Origin: Lentzea waywayandensis
GTDB lineage: Bacteria; Actinomycetota; Actinomycetes; Mycobacteriales; Pseudonocardiaceae
DNA length: 64,000 nucleotides
Reading direction: 5' to 3'
NCBI RefSeq assembly: GCF_900115955.1
Contig: NZ_FOYL01000011.1
Coordinates: 124,001 to 188,000 of the forward strand
Part shown: piece after piece, positions 7,814-15,949 of the stretch
Numbering within the stretch: position 1 is the stretch's first letter
Layout of the letters: each line of letters begins with the position of its first letter
Notes under the pieces: model-generated
Told to the model about the DNA's origin: nothing
The model's input: only the letters and a program-made list of their open reading frames with translations
Database searches by the model: none
Position numbers and translations under genes: made by a program

Positions 7814-8224
7814 ATGAAGAAGGCACTGCCGATCATCGCCGCCGCCGTGGCGGGCCTGCTCGCGCCCGGAGTCGCGCACGCCGAGACGCCGCCGGGGTGT
7901 GCGTCGGCCCAGCAGATCGGGTCGACCGCGTACGTGAAGATGGGCGGGCAGACCGCCGCGTCGGTCAAGCAGTTCGCGGGCTGCGGCACGAACTGGGGCT
8001 ATGTCTTCGTGTGGGCCGACTGGGCCGCGAAGTACGACCTCTTCCACGTCACCGCCGCGGTCACGACCGACGACGGCACGAACCACGGCAAGGTGATCGG
8101 CCGGGTCGACCAGCGCGAGGTGTGGTCCAAGGCCACCGCCACGATCGCCAGCTGCACGCGTGCGCTCGGCGTCGTCTCGCTCGGCGAGGATGGATGGAGC
8201 GCCTATTCGAGCCGCCGCTGCTGA
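7814..8224 (+). CDS. Small secreted protein of unknown function
   Basis: 136 residues with a clear Sec signal peptide: MKK, a hydrophobic run, and a predicted cut after AHA near residue 23. The mature part is about 113 residues with four Cys (PGCAS, FAGCGTN, ASCTR and the terminal RRC), suggesting two disulfides. Aromatic-rich strands (TNWGYVFVWADW) suggest a small beta protein. I do not recognise the family; it resembles the many short extracellular proteins of actinomycetes. Start ATG 7814 is set by the signal peptide. It follows the pentapeptide gene by 41 nt and precedes the palindromic promoter of the deiminase. Confidence 0.75.
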   Translation: MKKALPIIAAAVAGLLAPGVAHAETPPGCASAQQIGSTAYVKMGGQTAASVKQFAGCGTNWGYVFVWADWAAKYDLFHVTAAVTTDDGTNHGKVIGRVDQREVWSKATATIASCTRALGVVSLGEDGWSAYSSRRC

Positions 8225-8255
8225 TCTCGACACGGAGCTGACCAGGCCGAACGGT

Positions 8256-8284
8256 TTGACTGAAATTTCAGTCAGGGATACCGT
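8256..8284 (+). promoter_or_regulatory. Promoter with 18-bp palindromic operator
   Basis: TGACTGAAATTTCAGTCA (8257-8274) is a perfect 18-bp palindrome. It overlaps a good promoter: -35 TTGACT (8256-8261), 17-nt spacer, -10 TACCGT (8279-8284), then 6 nt to ATG 8291. The site would block the promoter when bound. The TetR regulator at 9381, last gene of this two-gene operon, is the obvious candidate. Confidence 0.8.
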
Positions 8285-8290
8285 GGGGGT

Positions 8291-9367
8291 ATGAACAGGC
8301 GCAACTTCGTGCAGTCGGCGGCAGCGGCCATCAGCGGTCTGCTCGCCGGCTGCGCGAGCGAGACCAGCGGTGCCGGCACGGGCGAGAAGTCGTGGGTGAT
8401 GCCCGAGGAGGGGCAGCCGCACCGGCGGACGTGGATGGCGTTCGCGGCCAGTGAGCGGATCTGGGGCCGGGACCTGCTGCCCCAGGTACGTCGTGACCAG
8501 GCCACGATCGCGACGACGATCGCCCGGTTCGAACCGGTGTCGATGCTGGTGCGCGCCGAGGACCTCGACCTCGCCCGGTCACTGCTGCCGGGCGTCGAGC
8601 TGGTGACCTCGGAGCTGGACGACCTGTGGATGCGCGACACCGGACCGGTGTTCGTGCGCGGCGGTGGCGCGGTCGACTTCAACTTCAACGGCTGGGGCGG
8701 CAAGCAGGAGCACCGCCGCGACGCGAAGGTCGCGGGGTTCGTCGCAGGTCAGGCCGGTGCGCAGCGGGTGCGTACGGATCTGGTGCTGGAGGGCGGCGCG
8801 CTGGAGGTCGACGGTGAGGGCACGGCGATCATCACCGAGAGCTGCGTGCTCAACGGCAACCGCAACCGGGGCTGGACGAAGTCCGACGTCGAGCAGGAGC
8901 TGGCGCACCTGCTCGGGATCAGGAAGGTGATCTGGCTGCCGGGCATCGCCGGGCGGGACATCACCGACGGCCACACGGACTTCTACGCGCGCTTCGCCGG
9001 TCCCGGTGTGGTGGTGGCAGGGCTGGACAACGACCCCGAGTCGTTCGACTACGACGTGACTCGGCGGCACCTGGAGATCCTGCGCGCCGCGACCGACGCC
9101 GCGGGCAGGCCGTTGCGGGTCGAGGTGCTGGAGGGGCCGGAGACGGTCCGGGTGCGCGACGAGGACTTCGCGGCCGGGTACGTCAACTTCTACGTGTGCA
9201 ACGGCGCGGTGGTCGGGCCGGAGTTCGGTGACCGGCGGGCGGACGCCGCGGCGAAGGCGACGCTGGAGCGGCTGTTCCCCGGACGTACGGTGGTGCAGAT
9301 CAACATCGACGGAATCGCGTCGGGCGGTGGTGGCATCCACTGCACCACGCAGCAGGAACCCCGTTAG
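8291..9367 (+). CDS. Secreted agmatine deiminase / peptidyl-arginine deiminase family protein
   Basis: A 358-residue amidinotransferase-fold hydrolase that would convert agmatine (or a guanidino substrate) to the carbamoyl product plus ammonia. Catalytic landmarks are present: DDLWMRDTGPVF (near residue 112), EGGALEVDG (near 170), DGHTDFYARF (near 225) and the nucleophile Cys in GGGGIHCTTQQ close to the C-terminus. Unusually, it starts with MNRRNF and a hydrophobic run ending in LLAGC at residue 21. This resembles a Tat-type lipoprotein signal and predicts an exported, membrane-tethered enzyme. Start ATG 8291 fits a leaderless transcript. It is operonic with, and probably repressed by, the TetR gene that follows. 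Confidence 0.88.
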   Translation: MNRRNFVQSAAAAISGLLAGCASETSGAGTGEKSWVMPEEGQPHRRTWMAFAASERIWGRDLLPQVRRDQATIATTIARFEPVSMLVRAEDLDLARSLLPGVELVTSELDDLWMRDTGPVFVRGGGAVDFNFNGWGGKQEHRRDAKVAGFVAGQAGAQRVRTDLVLEGGALEVDGEGTAIITESCVLNGNRNRGWTKSDVEQELAHLLGIRKVIWLPGIAGRDITDGHTDFYARFAGPGVVVAGLDNDPESFDYDVTRRHLEILRAATDAAGRPLRVEVLEGPETVRVRDEDFAAGYVNFYVCNGAVVGPEFGDRRADAAAKATLERLFPGRTVVQINIDGIASGGGGIHCTTQQEPR

Positions 9368-9380
9368 GAAGGACATCGTC

Positions 9381-9926
9381 TTGTCGGAGCGCAGGACCGG
9401 GATGCTCGAGGCCGCGGTGCGGGTGATCGCGCAGGACGGCGTGCGCGGGTTGCGCGTCGAGAAGCTCGCGGCCGAGGCCGGGGTGTCCACGGCGTTGATC
9501 TACTACCACTTCAAGGACCGCGCCGGGATCCTGCGGGCGGCGCTGGAGCACGTGAACGACCGGGCGCGGTCCTACACCGGCGGCACGGAGTCCGGTGATC
9601 CGCGCAGGCAGGTCGAGCAGATGCTCCTGGACGAGCTGCAGGACGACGCGCACGTGCGGGAGACGAGCGTCGCGTGGGGTGAGCTGCGGGCCAGTGCGGC
9701 GTTCCACGAGGAGCTGCGCGCGACGTTGCGCACGGCCACCGAGGCGTGGAACTCCGACGTGGAAGCCCTGCTGCGCCAGGCGGATCCCGGCCTCGACGCG
9801 GCGGCGGCCGCCGAACGGCTGACCGCACTGGTCGAGGGCCTGAGCGAGCGCTGGCACAGCGGCTCGCTGACCCTGGATCGCGCGCGGGAACTGCTCAGCG
9901 GCGCGATCGCCCGTGAGCTGGGCTAG
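9381..9926 (+). CDS. TetR family transcriptional regulator
   Basis: 181 residues. The N-terminal HTH spans residues 6-52 (RRTGMLEAAVRVIAQDGV, then VEKLAAEAGVSTALIYYHFKDR), followed by an all-helical ligand domain. The start is a TTG at 9381, chosen because AGGAAGGA (9366-9373), overlapping the stop of the deiminase gene, is spaced 7 nt before it. It is the second gene of the deiminase operon and probably binds the 18-bp palindrome at 8257-8274, giving feedback control. Ligands for this subgroup are unknown; polyamines are a guess from context. Its stop overlaps the convergent hydrolase by 4 bp. Confidence 0.88.
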   Translation: MSERRTGMLEAAVRVIAQDGVRGLRVEKLAAEAGVSTALIYYHFKDRAGILRAALEHVNDRARSYTGGTESGDPRRQVEQMLLDELQDDAHVRETSVAWGELRASAAFHEELRATLRTATEAWNSDVEALLRQADPGLDAAAAAERLTALVEGLSERWHSGSLTLDRARELLSGAIARELG

Positions 9927-10687
9927 ACCGACAGCCGCTGCTGGGCGACGGCGCGGGCGAACCCCTCGACGTTGTCGATCATGATGTTGTGGCCGGTGTT
10001 CGGCACGGAGACGAGCTGGACACCGGACGCGGCGAGCTCGCGGCCGCCACTGGGCGGTGCGTCCTCGGGGTGCAGGAAGACGCGCGGGATCTCCAGTTCC
10101 AGCAACAACTTGCGCATGGTGGGCGAGGTGCCGCGGACGAGGTCGACGGCGCTGCGGTAGAGGGCTTCGCGGCCGGCCATGCGCATGGTGGCGGCCCAGT
10201 GCGGGCCGACGTCGCGCAGCACGCGGTCGAAGCCGTGGCTCAGGAAGTCCGCTTCCCCGTAGGCGGCGATGCCCCGGCTGCCGGGTGCGCCGAGCGAGGG
10301 CGTGTGCGGGTCGATGTGGGGGTCGACGAGCACGAGGGAGCGCACCATCTCGGGGTGGCGCGCGGCGAGCACGATGGCGACGGCGCCGCCCATGCTGTGG
10401 CCGATGATCTCGTTGCGGCGCAGCCCGATCTTGGCCAGTGCCACGGCGAGGGCGTCGGCGTGGCCTTCCAGTGAGTAGGCGAAGCCGCTGGGGCGGTCGC
10501 TGATGCCGAACCCGAGCAGGTCCATCATCAGGCTGCGGCGCCCGGCCAGCAGCGGGTGCGCGACGGCCTCGGCGTAGTAGGGAGCCGACGAGGCGCCCAG
10601 TCCGTGCAGGTAGACGCGTGCGGGCGAGGCGCCCGGCACTTCCACCCAGCGGATCCGGACCCCAGGTCTGATCTCGACGGCGCGCAT
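9923..10687 (-). CDS. Alpha/beta hydrolase
   Basis: A 254-residue serine hydrolase of the alpha/beta fold. The oxyanion-hole region HGLGASSAPYY is near residue 28. The nucleophile elbow GHSMGGAVA is near residue 96. The acid is probably the Asp in VLVDPH or in HPEDAPP, and the catalytic His lies in VPNTGHNIM near residue 232. There is no signal peptide. The substrate is not predictable; the family includes esterases, lactonases and C-C bond hydrolases. It is convergent with the TetR gene and overlaps it by 4 bp at the stop codons. Confidence 0.88.
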   Translation of the reverse strand: MRAVEIRPGVRIRWVEVPGASPARVYLHGLGASSAPYYAEAVAHPLLAGRRSLMMDLLGFGISDRPSGFAYSLEGHADALAVALAKIGLRRNEIIGHSMGGAVAIVLAARHPEMVRSLVLVDPHIDPHTPSLGAPGSRGIAAYGEADFLSHGFDRVLRDVGPHWAATMRMAGREALYRSAVDLVRGTSPTMRKLLLELEIPRVFLHPEDAPPSGGRELAASGVQLVSVPNTGHNIMIDNVEGFARAVAQQRLSV

Positions 10688-10769
10688 GTCTCTCCCGGCG
10701 GTGTATCGGTGTCCGGACCCTACCCCGCGCTCAGCCGAGCCGAGAGCGGTTTCGAGAGTCCGTTCTCAT

Positions 10770-11237
10770 CTAGTCAACGAGCCGCGCGGACACCACTGCG
10801 AGCAGCAGCGTCACGGCGGTGAAAACGAAGGTGTAGCCGAATCCTATGGCGGCGTGCAGGGGACGTGATCGCGCTCCCTCGCACAGGTGCAGCTGCCAGT
10901 ACCCCGCGCCGAGGCCGAAGACCAGCCAGGGCAGGACGATCAACGCGGTCGCTGGCCCGTCCAGCAGGCCGCTGACCGCGAACGGTGTGACGGCGGTGAG
11001 CAGGCCGGTGCCGATGGCGATCGTCCACGGTCGTTCGGCTGGGTCACCGGAGACGCGTCCGGCGGCGGCCGCGACCGCCGCCGCGAGAACGGTGGCGCCG
11101 ATCAGGACGAGGAGCAGCCAGGCGTCGTGCTCGCCGGTGAGCGGGACGAGTGCGATCGCGATCAGCAGTACGACGGCGACGGGTGTCAGCGGGAGCACCC
11201 AGGCGCGGCGAAGGGCCATCGCGTGATGTTCGTCCAC
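10770..11237 (-). CDS. Small four-span membrane protein
   Basis: 155 residues with four predicted membrane helices (about residues 12-32, 42-60, 72-98 and 128-150) and a cytoplasmic Arg-rich N-terminus. The start is GTG 11237; ATG 11219 is an alternative that would remove only the first six residues. I recognise no family motif. It is divergent from the TauE/SafE transporter across 87 bp that include a CCCTTGG/CCAAGGG inverted repeat, so the two may share regulation. The role is unknown. Confidence 0.65.
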   Translation of the reverse strand: MDEHHAMALRRAWVLPLTPVAVVLLIAIALVPLTGEHDAWLLLVLIGATVLAAAVAAAAGRVSGDPAERPWTIAIGTGLLTAVTPFAVSGLLDGPATALIVLPWLVFGLGAGYWQLHLCEGARSRPLHAAIGFGYTFVFTAVTLLLAVVSARLVD

Positions 11238-11300
11238 TTGAGCGCCGGCCGACAGCGACCGAACGGCGGCTTTTAACCGCGTCGGGGCGAATTGGCAACC

Positions 11301-11317
11301 CCCTTGGCCACCAAGGG
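11301..11317. promoter_or_regulatory. Inverted repeat in the leader of the TauE/SafE gene
   Basis: CCCTTGG (11301-11307), CCA, CCAAGGG (11311-11317) form a 7-bp stem with a 3-nt loop ending 7 nt before ATG 11325. It also contains the AAGGG ribosome site. The stem could therefore hide the ribosome site (RNA-level control) or act as an operator. Preceding bases GGCAACC are reminiscent of SAM-riboswitch cores, but the rest of that fold is not visible. Confidence 0.35.
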
Positions 11318-11324
11318 TTCCGGT

Positions 11325-12290
11325 ATGTGGTCACCGTTGGTCGATCTTGCCCTGGTCCGGATCATGGCCTTGGACCCGACGGATTGGACGGCCGGCATGC
11401 GACAACTGATCCTCCTCGCGCTGGTGGGCCTCGGCGCGCAGCTCGTCGACGGCAGCCTCGGCATGGCGTACGGCGTGACCTCGACGACCCTGTTGCTCGC
11501 GATCGGCACCAACCCCGCCGCGGCGTCGGCGACGGTGCACCTGGCCGAGATCGGCACGACGCTGGCGTCGGGGTTCTCGCACTGGCGTTTCGGCAACGTG
11601 GACTGGAAGGTCGTCGCGAAGATCGGCATCCCGGGCGCGGTGGGCGCGTTCGCCGGGGCGACGTTCCTGTCGAGCCTGTCCACCGAGGTGGCCGCGCCGG
11701 TGATGTCGCTCGTGCTGCTGGCGCTGGGTCTGTACGTGCTGATCCGGTTCACCACGTTCGGGCTGCCGCGCACGAACCTGGGCAAGCCGCTGCGCAAGAG
11801 GTTCCTCGCCCCGCTGGGCCTGGTCGCCGGGTTCGTGGACTCGACCGGCGGCGGTGGCTGGGGGCCGGTCGGCACGCCCGCGATCCTCGCCAGCGGCCGG
11901 CTGGAGCCGCGCAAGACGATCGGGTCGATCGACACCAGCGAGTTCCTCGTCGCGGTGGCCGCGAGTGTGGGCTTCTTCGTGGGCATCGGCAACGAGGGCG
12001 TCAACTTCACGTGGGTGCTCGCGCTGCTGGCCGGTGGCCTGATCGCCGCGCCGATCGCGGCCTGGCTGGTGCGGCACATCCCGCCGCGCGTGCTGGGGTC
12101 GGCGGTCGGTGGCGTGATCATCCTGACCAACGTCCGCACGTTGCTGCGCAGCGACTGGATCGACGCGAGCGACGCGGTGAAGTGGCCGATCTACGGCCTG
12201 ATCTACGTGGTGTGGGCCGCCGCGCTGGCCTACTCGGTCCAGCAGCACCGGGCGAACCGCGATGTGGAGCGTGCGACCGAGACGGTCTAG
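11325..12290 (+). CDS. TauE/SafE family sulfite or organic-anion exporter
   Basis: 321 residues with about eight membrane spans and the two-fold repeat of TauE/SafE (PF01925) proteins. The first half contains GLGAQLVDGSLGMAYGVTSTTLLL and the second GLVAGFVDSTGGGGWGPVGTPAIL; these are the paired family motifs. Members export sulfite, sulfoacetate or similar anions. ATG 11325 is preferred because AAGGG lies 8 nt upstream; TTG 11292 and ATG 11364 or 11397 are in-frame alternatives. It stands alone on its strand and its stop overlaps the convergent TetR gene by 4 bp. Confidence 0.88.
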   Translation: MWSPLVDLALVRIMALDPTDWTAGMRQLILLALVGLGAQLVDGSLGMAYGVTSTTLLLAIGTNPAAASATVHLAEIGTTLASGFSHWRFGNVDWKVVAKIGIPGAVGAFAGATFLSSLSTEVAAPVMSLVLLALGLYVLIRFTTFGLPRTNLGKPLRKRFLAPLGLVAGFVDSTGGGGWGPVGTPAILASGRLEPRKTIGSIDTSEFLVAVAASVGFFVGIGNEGVNFTWVLALLAGGLIAAPIAAWLVRHIPPRVLGSAVGGVIILTNVRTLLRSDWIDASDAVKWPIYGLIYVVWAAALAYSVQQHRANRDVERATETV

Positions 12291-12820
12291 TCGATCCCCA
12301 GGGCGGCGCAGGCGGCCGTCACGGTCGCGGCGCGCAGCTCGTCGAACGGCGCGTCGGGGAACTGCATGGTGCAGTCCTGCATGCCGCCGAACGCCAGCAC
12401 CGCCCTGGTCTGCTGTTCGAGCGTCGCGTCCGGCCCGAACACGAGGTGGGTGAGGCGGGCGCGCCAGGACAGCACGACGTCGATCAGGCCTAGCTCCGCG
12501 AGTGTGGTCAGCTCGGTGAGCAGCAGCATCATGTCCTTGCGGTGGCGGTGGTGGAAGTCGAAGAACCCCTCGACCAGTTCCAGCGGCGCTACCTCGGCGC
12601 GTTCCTCCATGCGCGCGAGGAACCCTTCACCGTCGTCGAGCAGGGGGCCGACGATGCTGCGGACGAGGTCTTCGCGTGAGGTGAAGTGGTAGTAGAGCGC
12701 GGGTTTGGTGATGCCGAGGCGGTCGGCGATCTCCTGCAGGCTGGTCTGCTGCACGCCCTGGGAGGCGAACAGCTCCCGCGCGGTCTGCAGGATCCTCTGC
12801 TTGGTGTCGGACTTGGCCAC
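12287..12820 (-). CDS. TetR family transcriptional regulator
   Basis: 177 residues starting at GTG 12820 (VAKSDTKQRIL). The HTH spans residues 3-50: RILQTARELFASQGV, then LQEIADRLGITKPALYYHF. The C-terminal ligand domain is helical. It is divergent from the FAD monooxygenase at 12907. The 86-bp gap holds two 18-bp sites that are almost exact reverse complements of each other, so the protein probably represses both itself and the monooxygenase. The pairing of TetR with a flavin hydroxylase often marks detoxification of a planar aromatic compound; the inducer is not known. Confidence 0.9.
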   Translation of the reverse strand: MAKSDTKQRILQTARELFASQGVQQTSLQEIADRLGITKPALYYHFTSREDLVRSIVGPLLDDGEGFLARMEERAEVAPLELVEGFFDFHHRHRKDMMLLLTELTTLAELGLIDVVLSWRARLTHLVFGPDATLEQQTRAVLAFGGMQDCTMQFPDAPFDELRAATVTAACAALGID

Positions 12821-12832
12821 GCGCCGAATATT

Positions 12833-12893
12833 ACTTAACGATCGGTAAGTCGCGGGTGTAGGCTCGCGGCAGTTCACTTACCGACCGTTAAGT
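12833..12893. promoter_or_regulatory. Pair of TetR operators
   Basis: ACTTAACGATCGGTAAGT (12833-12850) and ACTTACCGACCGTTAAGT (12876-12893) are each quasi-palindromic. One is the reverse complement of the other with a single mismatch. Each lies next to one of the divergent starts (12820 and 12907), so both promoters have their own operator. AGGAGG at 12895-12900 is the ribosome site of the monooxygenase. Confidence 0.85.
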
Positions 12894-12906
12894 AAGGAGG
12901 TTTGAC

Positions 12907-14112
12907 GTGCGAGTTCTCGTTTCCGGGGCGAGTGTCGCCGGGCCGGTGCTGGCGTACTGGCTCACGCGGTACGGGCACGAGGTGACGGTGGTCGAACGGT
13001 CGCCGGTGCTGCGCAAGACCGGCGGGCACGCGGTGGACCTGTTCAAGCCGGCGATGGACATCTCCGAACGCATGGGGGTGCTGCCGCGCATCGAGGCGCT
13101 GGCGACCGGCACGACGCGGCTGACGTACCTGCGGGAGGGCACGCGCAAGCCGATCAGCGCCGACGTCACGAAGTTGTTCGCGGCCGCCTCTGACCGGCAC
13201 GTGGAGGTCATGCGCGACGACCTGAGCGAGATCTACTACGACGCCACGCGCGCCGACGTCGAGTACGTGTTCGGCGACTCGATCACGTCCATCGGTGACG
13301 AGGTGGGCTTCGAGGCCGGTGCGCCGCGACGGTTCGACCTGGTCATCGGTGCGGACGGGCTGCATTCGAACGTGCGGCGCCTCGTGTTCGGGGAGGTCGA
13401 CAAGACGTTCGTGGGCGCCTATCTGGCCGTGTTGTCCGTGCCGCGGGAGTTGGGTGTGCCGGGTGAGATGACCGGGCACATCGGGCCTGGGCGTACGGCG
13501 GCGGTGTACGGCGCACGGCACCTGGACGACGCACGCGCGGTGTTCCTGTTCCGCTCACCTGAGCTCTCCTACCACCACCGCGACGTGGCACGGCAGAAGG
13601 AACTGCTGCGCGAGGCGTTCGCGGGGCAGCATCGCGAGGTCGACTCGTGGCTGGAGCACCTGGACGGCGACGGGGCGTTCTACTTCGACTCGATCACGCA
13701 GCTGCGCGAGGACACGTGGACGCGCGGGCGGGTGGCGCTGGTCGGCGACGCGGCCTACTGCCCCGGTCCGGCGATCGGCGGCAGCACGAGTCTGGCGGTG
13801 CTGGGCGCGTACGTGCTGGCGGGCGAGCTGGCCTCGGGATCGGATCATGAGGCGGCGTTCGCGCGGTACGAGAACGAGATGCGCGACATCGTGCACCGCA
13901 GCAGGGCGTTCGCGCTCGGTGTGGCGAAGACGCTGATCCCGGCCACCCGGCTGGGTGTGTGGGCGCTCGCGAGAGGCGCGCAGCTGCTGACGTCGTTGCC
14001 GTCGTGGGTGGTGCGGCCGGTGGCGAAGCTGAACTCGAAGGGCGTGCGGATGCACGACTCGATGCGTGTGAAGGACTACGAGCGTCAGGGCGCCGGCGTA
14101 CCGGCGCCCTGA
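12907..14112 (+). CDS. FAD-dependent monooxygenase (PHBH-like, tetracycline-destructase-like)
   Basis: A 401-residue flavin hydroxylase. The FAD-binding N-terminus has SGASVAGPVLAYWL (residues 5-18). The DG motif DLVIGADGLHSNVRR is near 142, and the GD motif GRVALVGDAAYCPGP is near 278. After residue 330 a Ser/Arg-rich helical tail is typical of the tetracycline monooxygenase-like group. The start GTG has AGGAGG 6 nt upstream. It is controlled by the divergent TetR gene through two operators. A 13-bp hairpin overlaps its stop codon. The substrate is unknown; antibiotic inactivation or secondary-metabolite tailoring are both plausible. Confidence 0.9.
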   Translation: MRVLVSGASVAGPVLAYWLTRYGHEVTVVERSPVLRKTGGHAVDLFKPAMDISERMGVLPRIEALATGTTRLTYLREGTRKPISADVTKLFAAASDRHVEVMRDDLSEIYYDATRADVEYVFGDSITSIGDEVGFEAGAPRRFDLVIGADGLHSNVRRLVFGEVDKTFVGAYLAVLSVPRELGVPGEMTGHIGPGRTAAVYGARHLDDARAVFLFRSPELSYHHRDVARQKELLREAFAGQHREVDSWLEHLDGDGAFYFDSITQLREDTWTRGRVALVGDAAYCPGPAIGGSTSLAVLGAYVLAGELASGSDHEAAFARYENEMRDIVHRSRAFALGVAKTLIPATRLGVWALARGAQLLTSLPSWVVRPVAKLNSKGVRMHDSMRVKDYERQGAGVPAP

Positions 14113-14113
14113 C
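14084..14113. terminator. Hairpin terminator overlapping the stop codon
   Basis: A perfect 13-bp stem (14084-14096 with 14101-14113) and a 4-nt loop CGTA, rich in GC. It includes the TGA of the monooxygenase and lies 9 nt from the stop of the convergent carboxypeptidase gene. No U-tract follows, as is common in actinomycetes. It could serve both directions. Confidence 0.7.
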
Positions 14114-14121
14114 TCACCGAA

Positions 14122-15780
14122 CTAGAACTGCAGGCTCCACTTGTCGAGGAACCCGGTGTCCTGGTTGGCGTTGTCGTTGACCCGCAGCTGCCAGGTGCCG
14201 TTGGCGACCTCGCTGGAGGCGTTGACGGTGTAGGTGGTGTTGATGTTGTCCGTGCCGCCGCCGGAGCGGTTGTGCAGGACGTAGACGGTGCCGTCCGGAG
14301 CCACCAGGTCCACCTTCAGGTCGCCCTGGTAGGTGTGCTTGATGTCCACCGCGACCTTGAGGGTCGACGGCGCGTTGCCGGTCACCTCGGCCACCGTGAT
14401 CGGGGAGTTGATGGTGGTGTTGTCCCTGATCTGGAAGTCCGCGGCGTTCTCGAAGAACTTGCCGGGGTTGGGCGGGGTGACGCCGCAGTACTGCGCTTCC
14501 TTGCCGATGGCCTCGTACGGGCAGTCGGCGCGTTCGAGCAGCTGCAGCACGGCCTCCTTGTTGCGGGAGGTCTGCGCCGGGATCACCTCGTCGGGCGGGT
14601 AGAAGCCGCCACCCCCGGCACTACCGGGGTACATCTCGAAGGTGTAGGCGAAGATGCCCTGCGTGCCCCACAGCCAGTCGGGGATCGACCCGTCGGTGAT
14701 GTACAGGTCGCTGGACTGCTCGGGCGTGTAGTTGTTGCTGGCCGCCATCTGCTGGCCGATGGTGGCGAACGTGTCGCGCTGGTCCTGGGTCAGGCCGGGC
14801 GCGACGTCGTCGTAGGTCCAGCCCCACGGCCACAGGATGAGCTCGCTGTAGGTGTGGAAGTCGATGGACGCGCCGATCTGCTGCTTGCCACCGACGTTGC
14901 GGCCACGCACGAAGTCGGACACGACCTTCACCTCGGGCGCGGACTCCGCGCTCGGCCCGCGGTAGGTGTCGGAACCGGTGCTGCCGCTGGAACCGCCGCA
15001 GCAGCCCCACTTGTAGCCCCAGTTGCGGTTGAGGTCGGTGCCGACGTTGGCCGAGCCGGCGTTGGGCTGCCGGTTCTTGCGCCAGGACCGGTAGCTGCCG
15101 GTCGCGATGTCGTACTCGCCGCCGTCGGGGTTGACGTCCGGGATGATCCAAATCTCGCGGGTGTCCACGAGGCCCTTGATGCGCGCGTCCGACGCGTACT
15201 GGGTCGTGAACTGGTTGATCAGGTACAGCGCCATCTCGACGGTGAGGTGCTCACGGGCGTGCTGGTGGTGCGTGAACAGCACCTCCGGCTCGTTCTCGTC
15301 GACGCCGACGTTGTCGCTGATCTTGAGGGCGACGATGTCGCGGTTCTCGTAGGACTTGCCGATGACCTGCTTGCTGATCAGGTTCGGGTACGCCGCGACG
15401 GCGTTGTTGATCTCCGTCGTCATCTCGGCGTAGTTGTGGTAGTTCGAGTCCGCCGCGGGGAAGTCGAACGGGCCGATGTCCGCGTTCGCCTCCATCCGCT
15501 TGGGCAGCTCGGTGACCTCGAACCCCTGTGCCTTCAGGTTCTTCGCCTCGCGCGCGGTCGCGGTGATCACGACGATGCCGTGTTCCTCGACCGAGTCGAT
15601 CGCGGCACCGGACTTGGCGAGCTTGCTGCGCTGTTCAGCGTTGCGGACGTTGCTGACCTGGTAGTTCGTCGTCGTTTCCGCGGCGTCGGGGGCCGCGCCG
15701 GTGGGCACGCCTCCCATGGCGAACACGACGCTCGCGGCGACGGTGACCCCGATCAGGGGTCTGAGATGGCTCTTTCGCAT
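14122..15780 (-). CDS. Secreted zinc carboxypeptidase (M14) with C-terminal P-domain
   Basis: 552 residues. The Sec signal peptide (residues 1-30) is followed by a propeptide-like region to about 115. The M14 metallocarboxypeptidase domain holds zinc ligands in the HAREH segment of THHQHAREHLT and the later His in SIDFHTYSE, substrate-binding residues TDLNRNWGY, and the catalytic Glu in AYTFEMYPG. Residues about 440-552 form a proprotein-convertase P-domain-like beta sandwich (NTTINSPITVAEV ... TWQLRVNDNANQDTGFLDKWSLQF region). It would trim C-terminal residues from extracellular peptides. The start ATG 15780 is set by the signal peptide and AAAGGG upstream. It is monocistronic. Confidence 0.95.
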   Translation of the reverse strand: MRKSHLRPLIGVTVAASVVFAMGGVPTGAAPDAAETTTNYQVSNVRNAEQRSKLAKSGAAIDSVEEHGIVVITATAREAKNLKAQGFEVTELPKRMEANADIGPFDFPAADSNYHNYAEMTTEINNAVAAYPNLISKQVIGKSYENRDIVALKISDNVGVDENEPEVLFTHHQHAREHLTVEMALYLINQFTTQYASDARIKGLVDTREIWIIPDVNPDGGEYDIATGSYRSWRKNRQPNAGSANVGTDLNRNWGYKWGCCGGSSGSTGSDTYRGPSAESAPEVKVVSDFVRGRNVGGKQQIGASIDFHTYSELILWPWGWTYDDVAPGLTQDQRDTFATIGQQMAASNNYTPEQSSDLYITDGSIPDWLWGTQGIFAYTFEMYPGSAGGGGFYPPDEVIPAQTSRNKEAVLQLLERADCPYEAIGKEAQYCGVTPPNPGKFFENAADFQIRDNTTINSPITVAEVTGNAPSTLKVAVDIKHTYQGDLKVDLVAPDGTVYVLHNRSGGGTDNINTTYTVNASSEVANGTWQLRVNDNANQDTGFLDKWSLQF

Positions 15781-15949
15781 GCAGGGCAACCCTTTCGTAC
15801 CACGGCAGGGACATGGCTTCGCAATGTGTAGTGCGTGTGAAGGCACGCTGTCATCCCGCCATCCGTATGGGGTTGCCTGGTGGGACGGGTGGATCACCTG
15901 GATGCGCGGGTGCTCAGAACTGTCGGTGCCGTCTGAGACGCTGCGGGGT

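Noticed and set aside
11221..11325. SAM riboswitch
   Set aside because: Only GGCAACC and one stem are recognisable; the remaining helices and the conserved core are not.
14272..15831. Plus-strand frame of 519 codons opposite the carboxypeptidase
   Set aside because: Val/Asp/Gly/Arg-rich shadow of the secreted carboxypeptidase, which has a signal peptide and zinc motifs.
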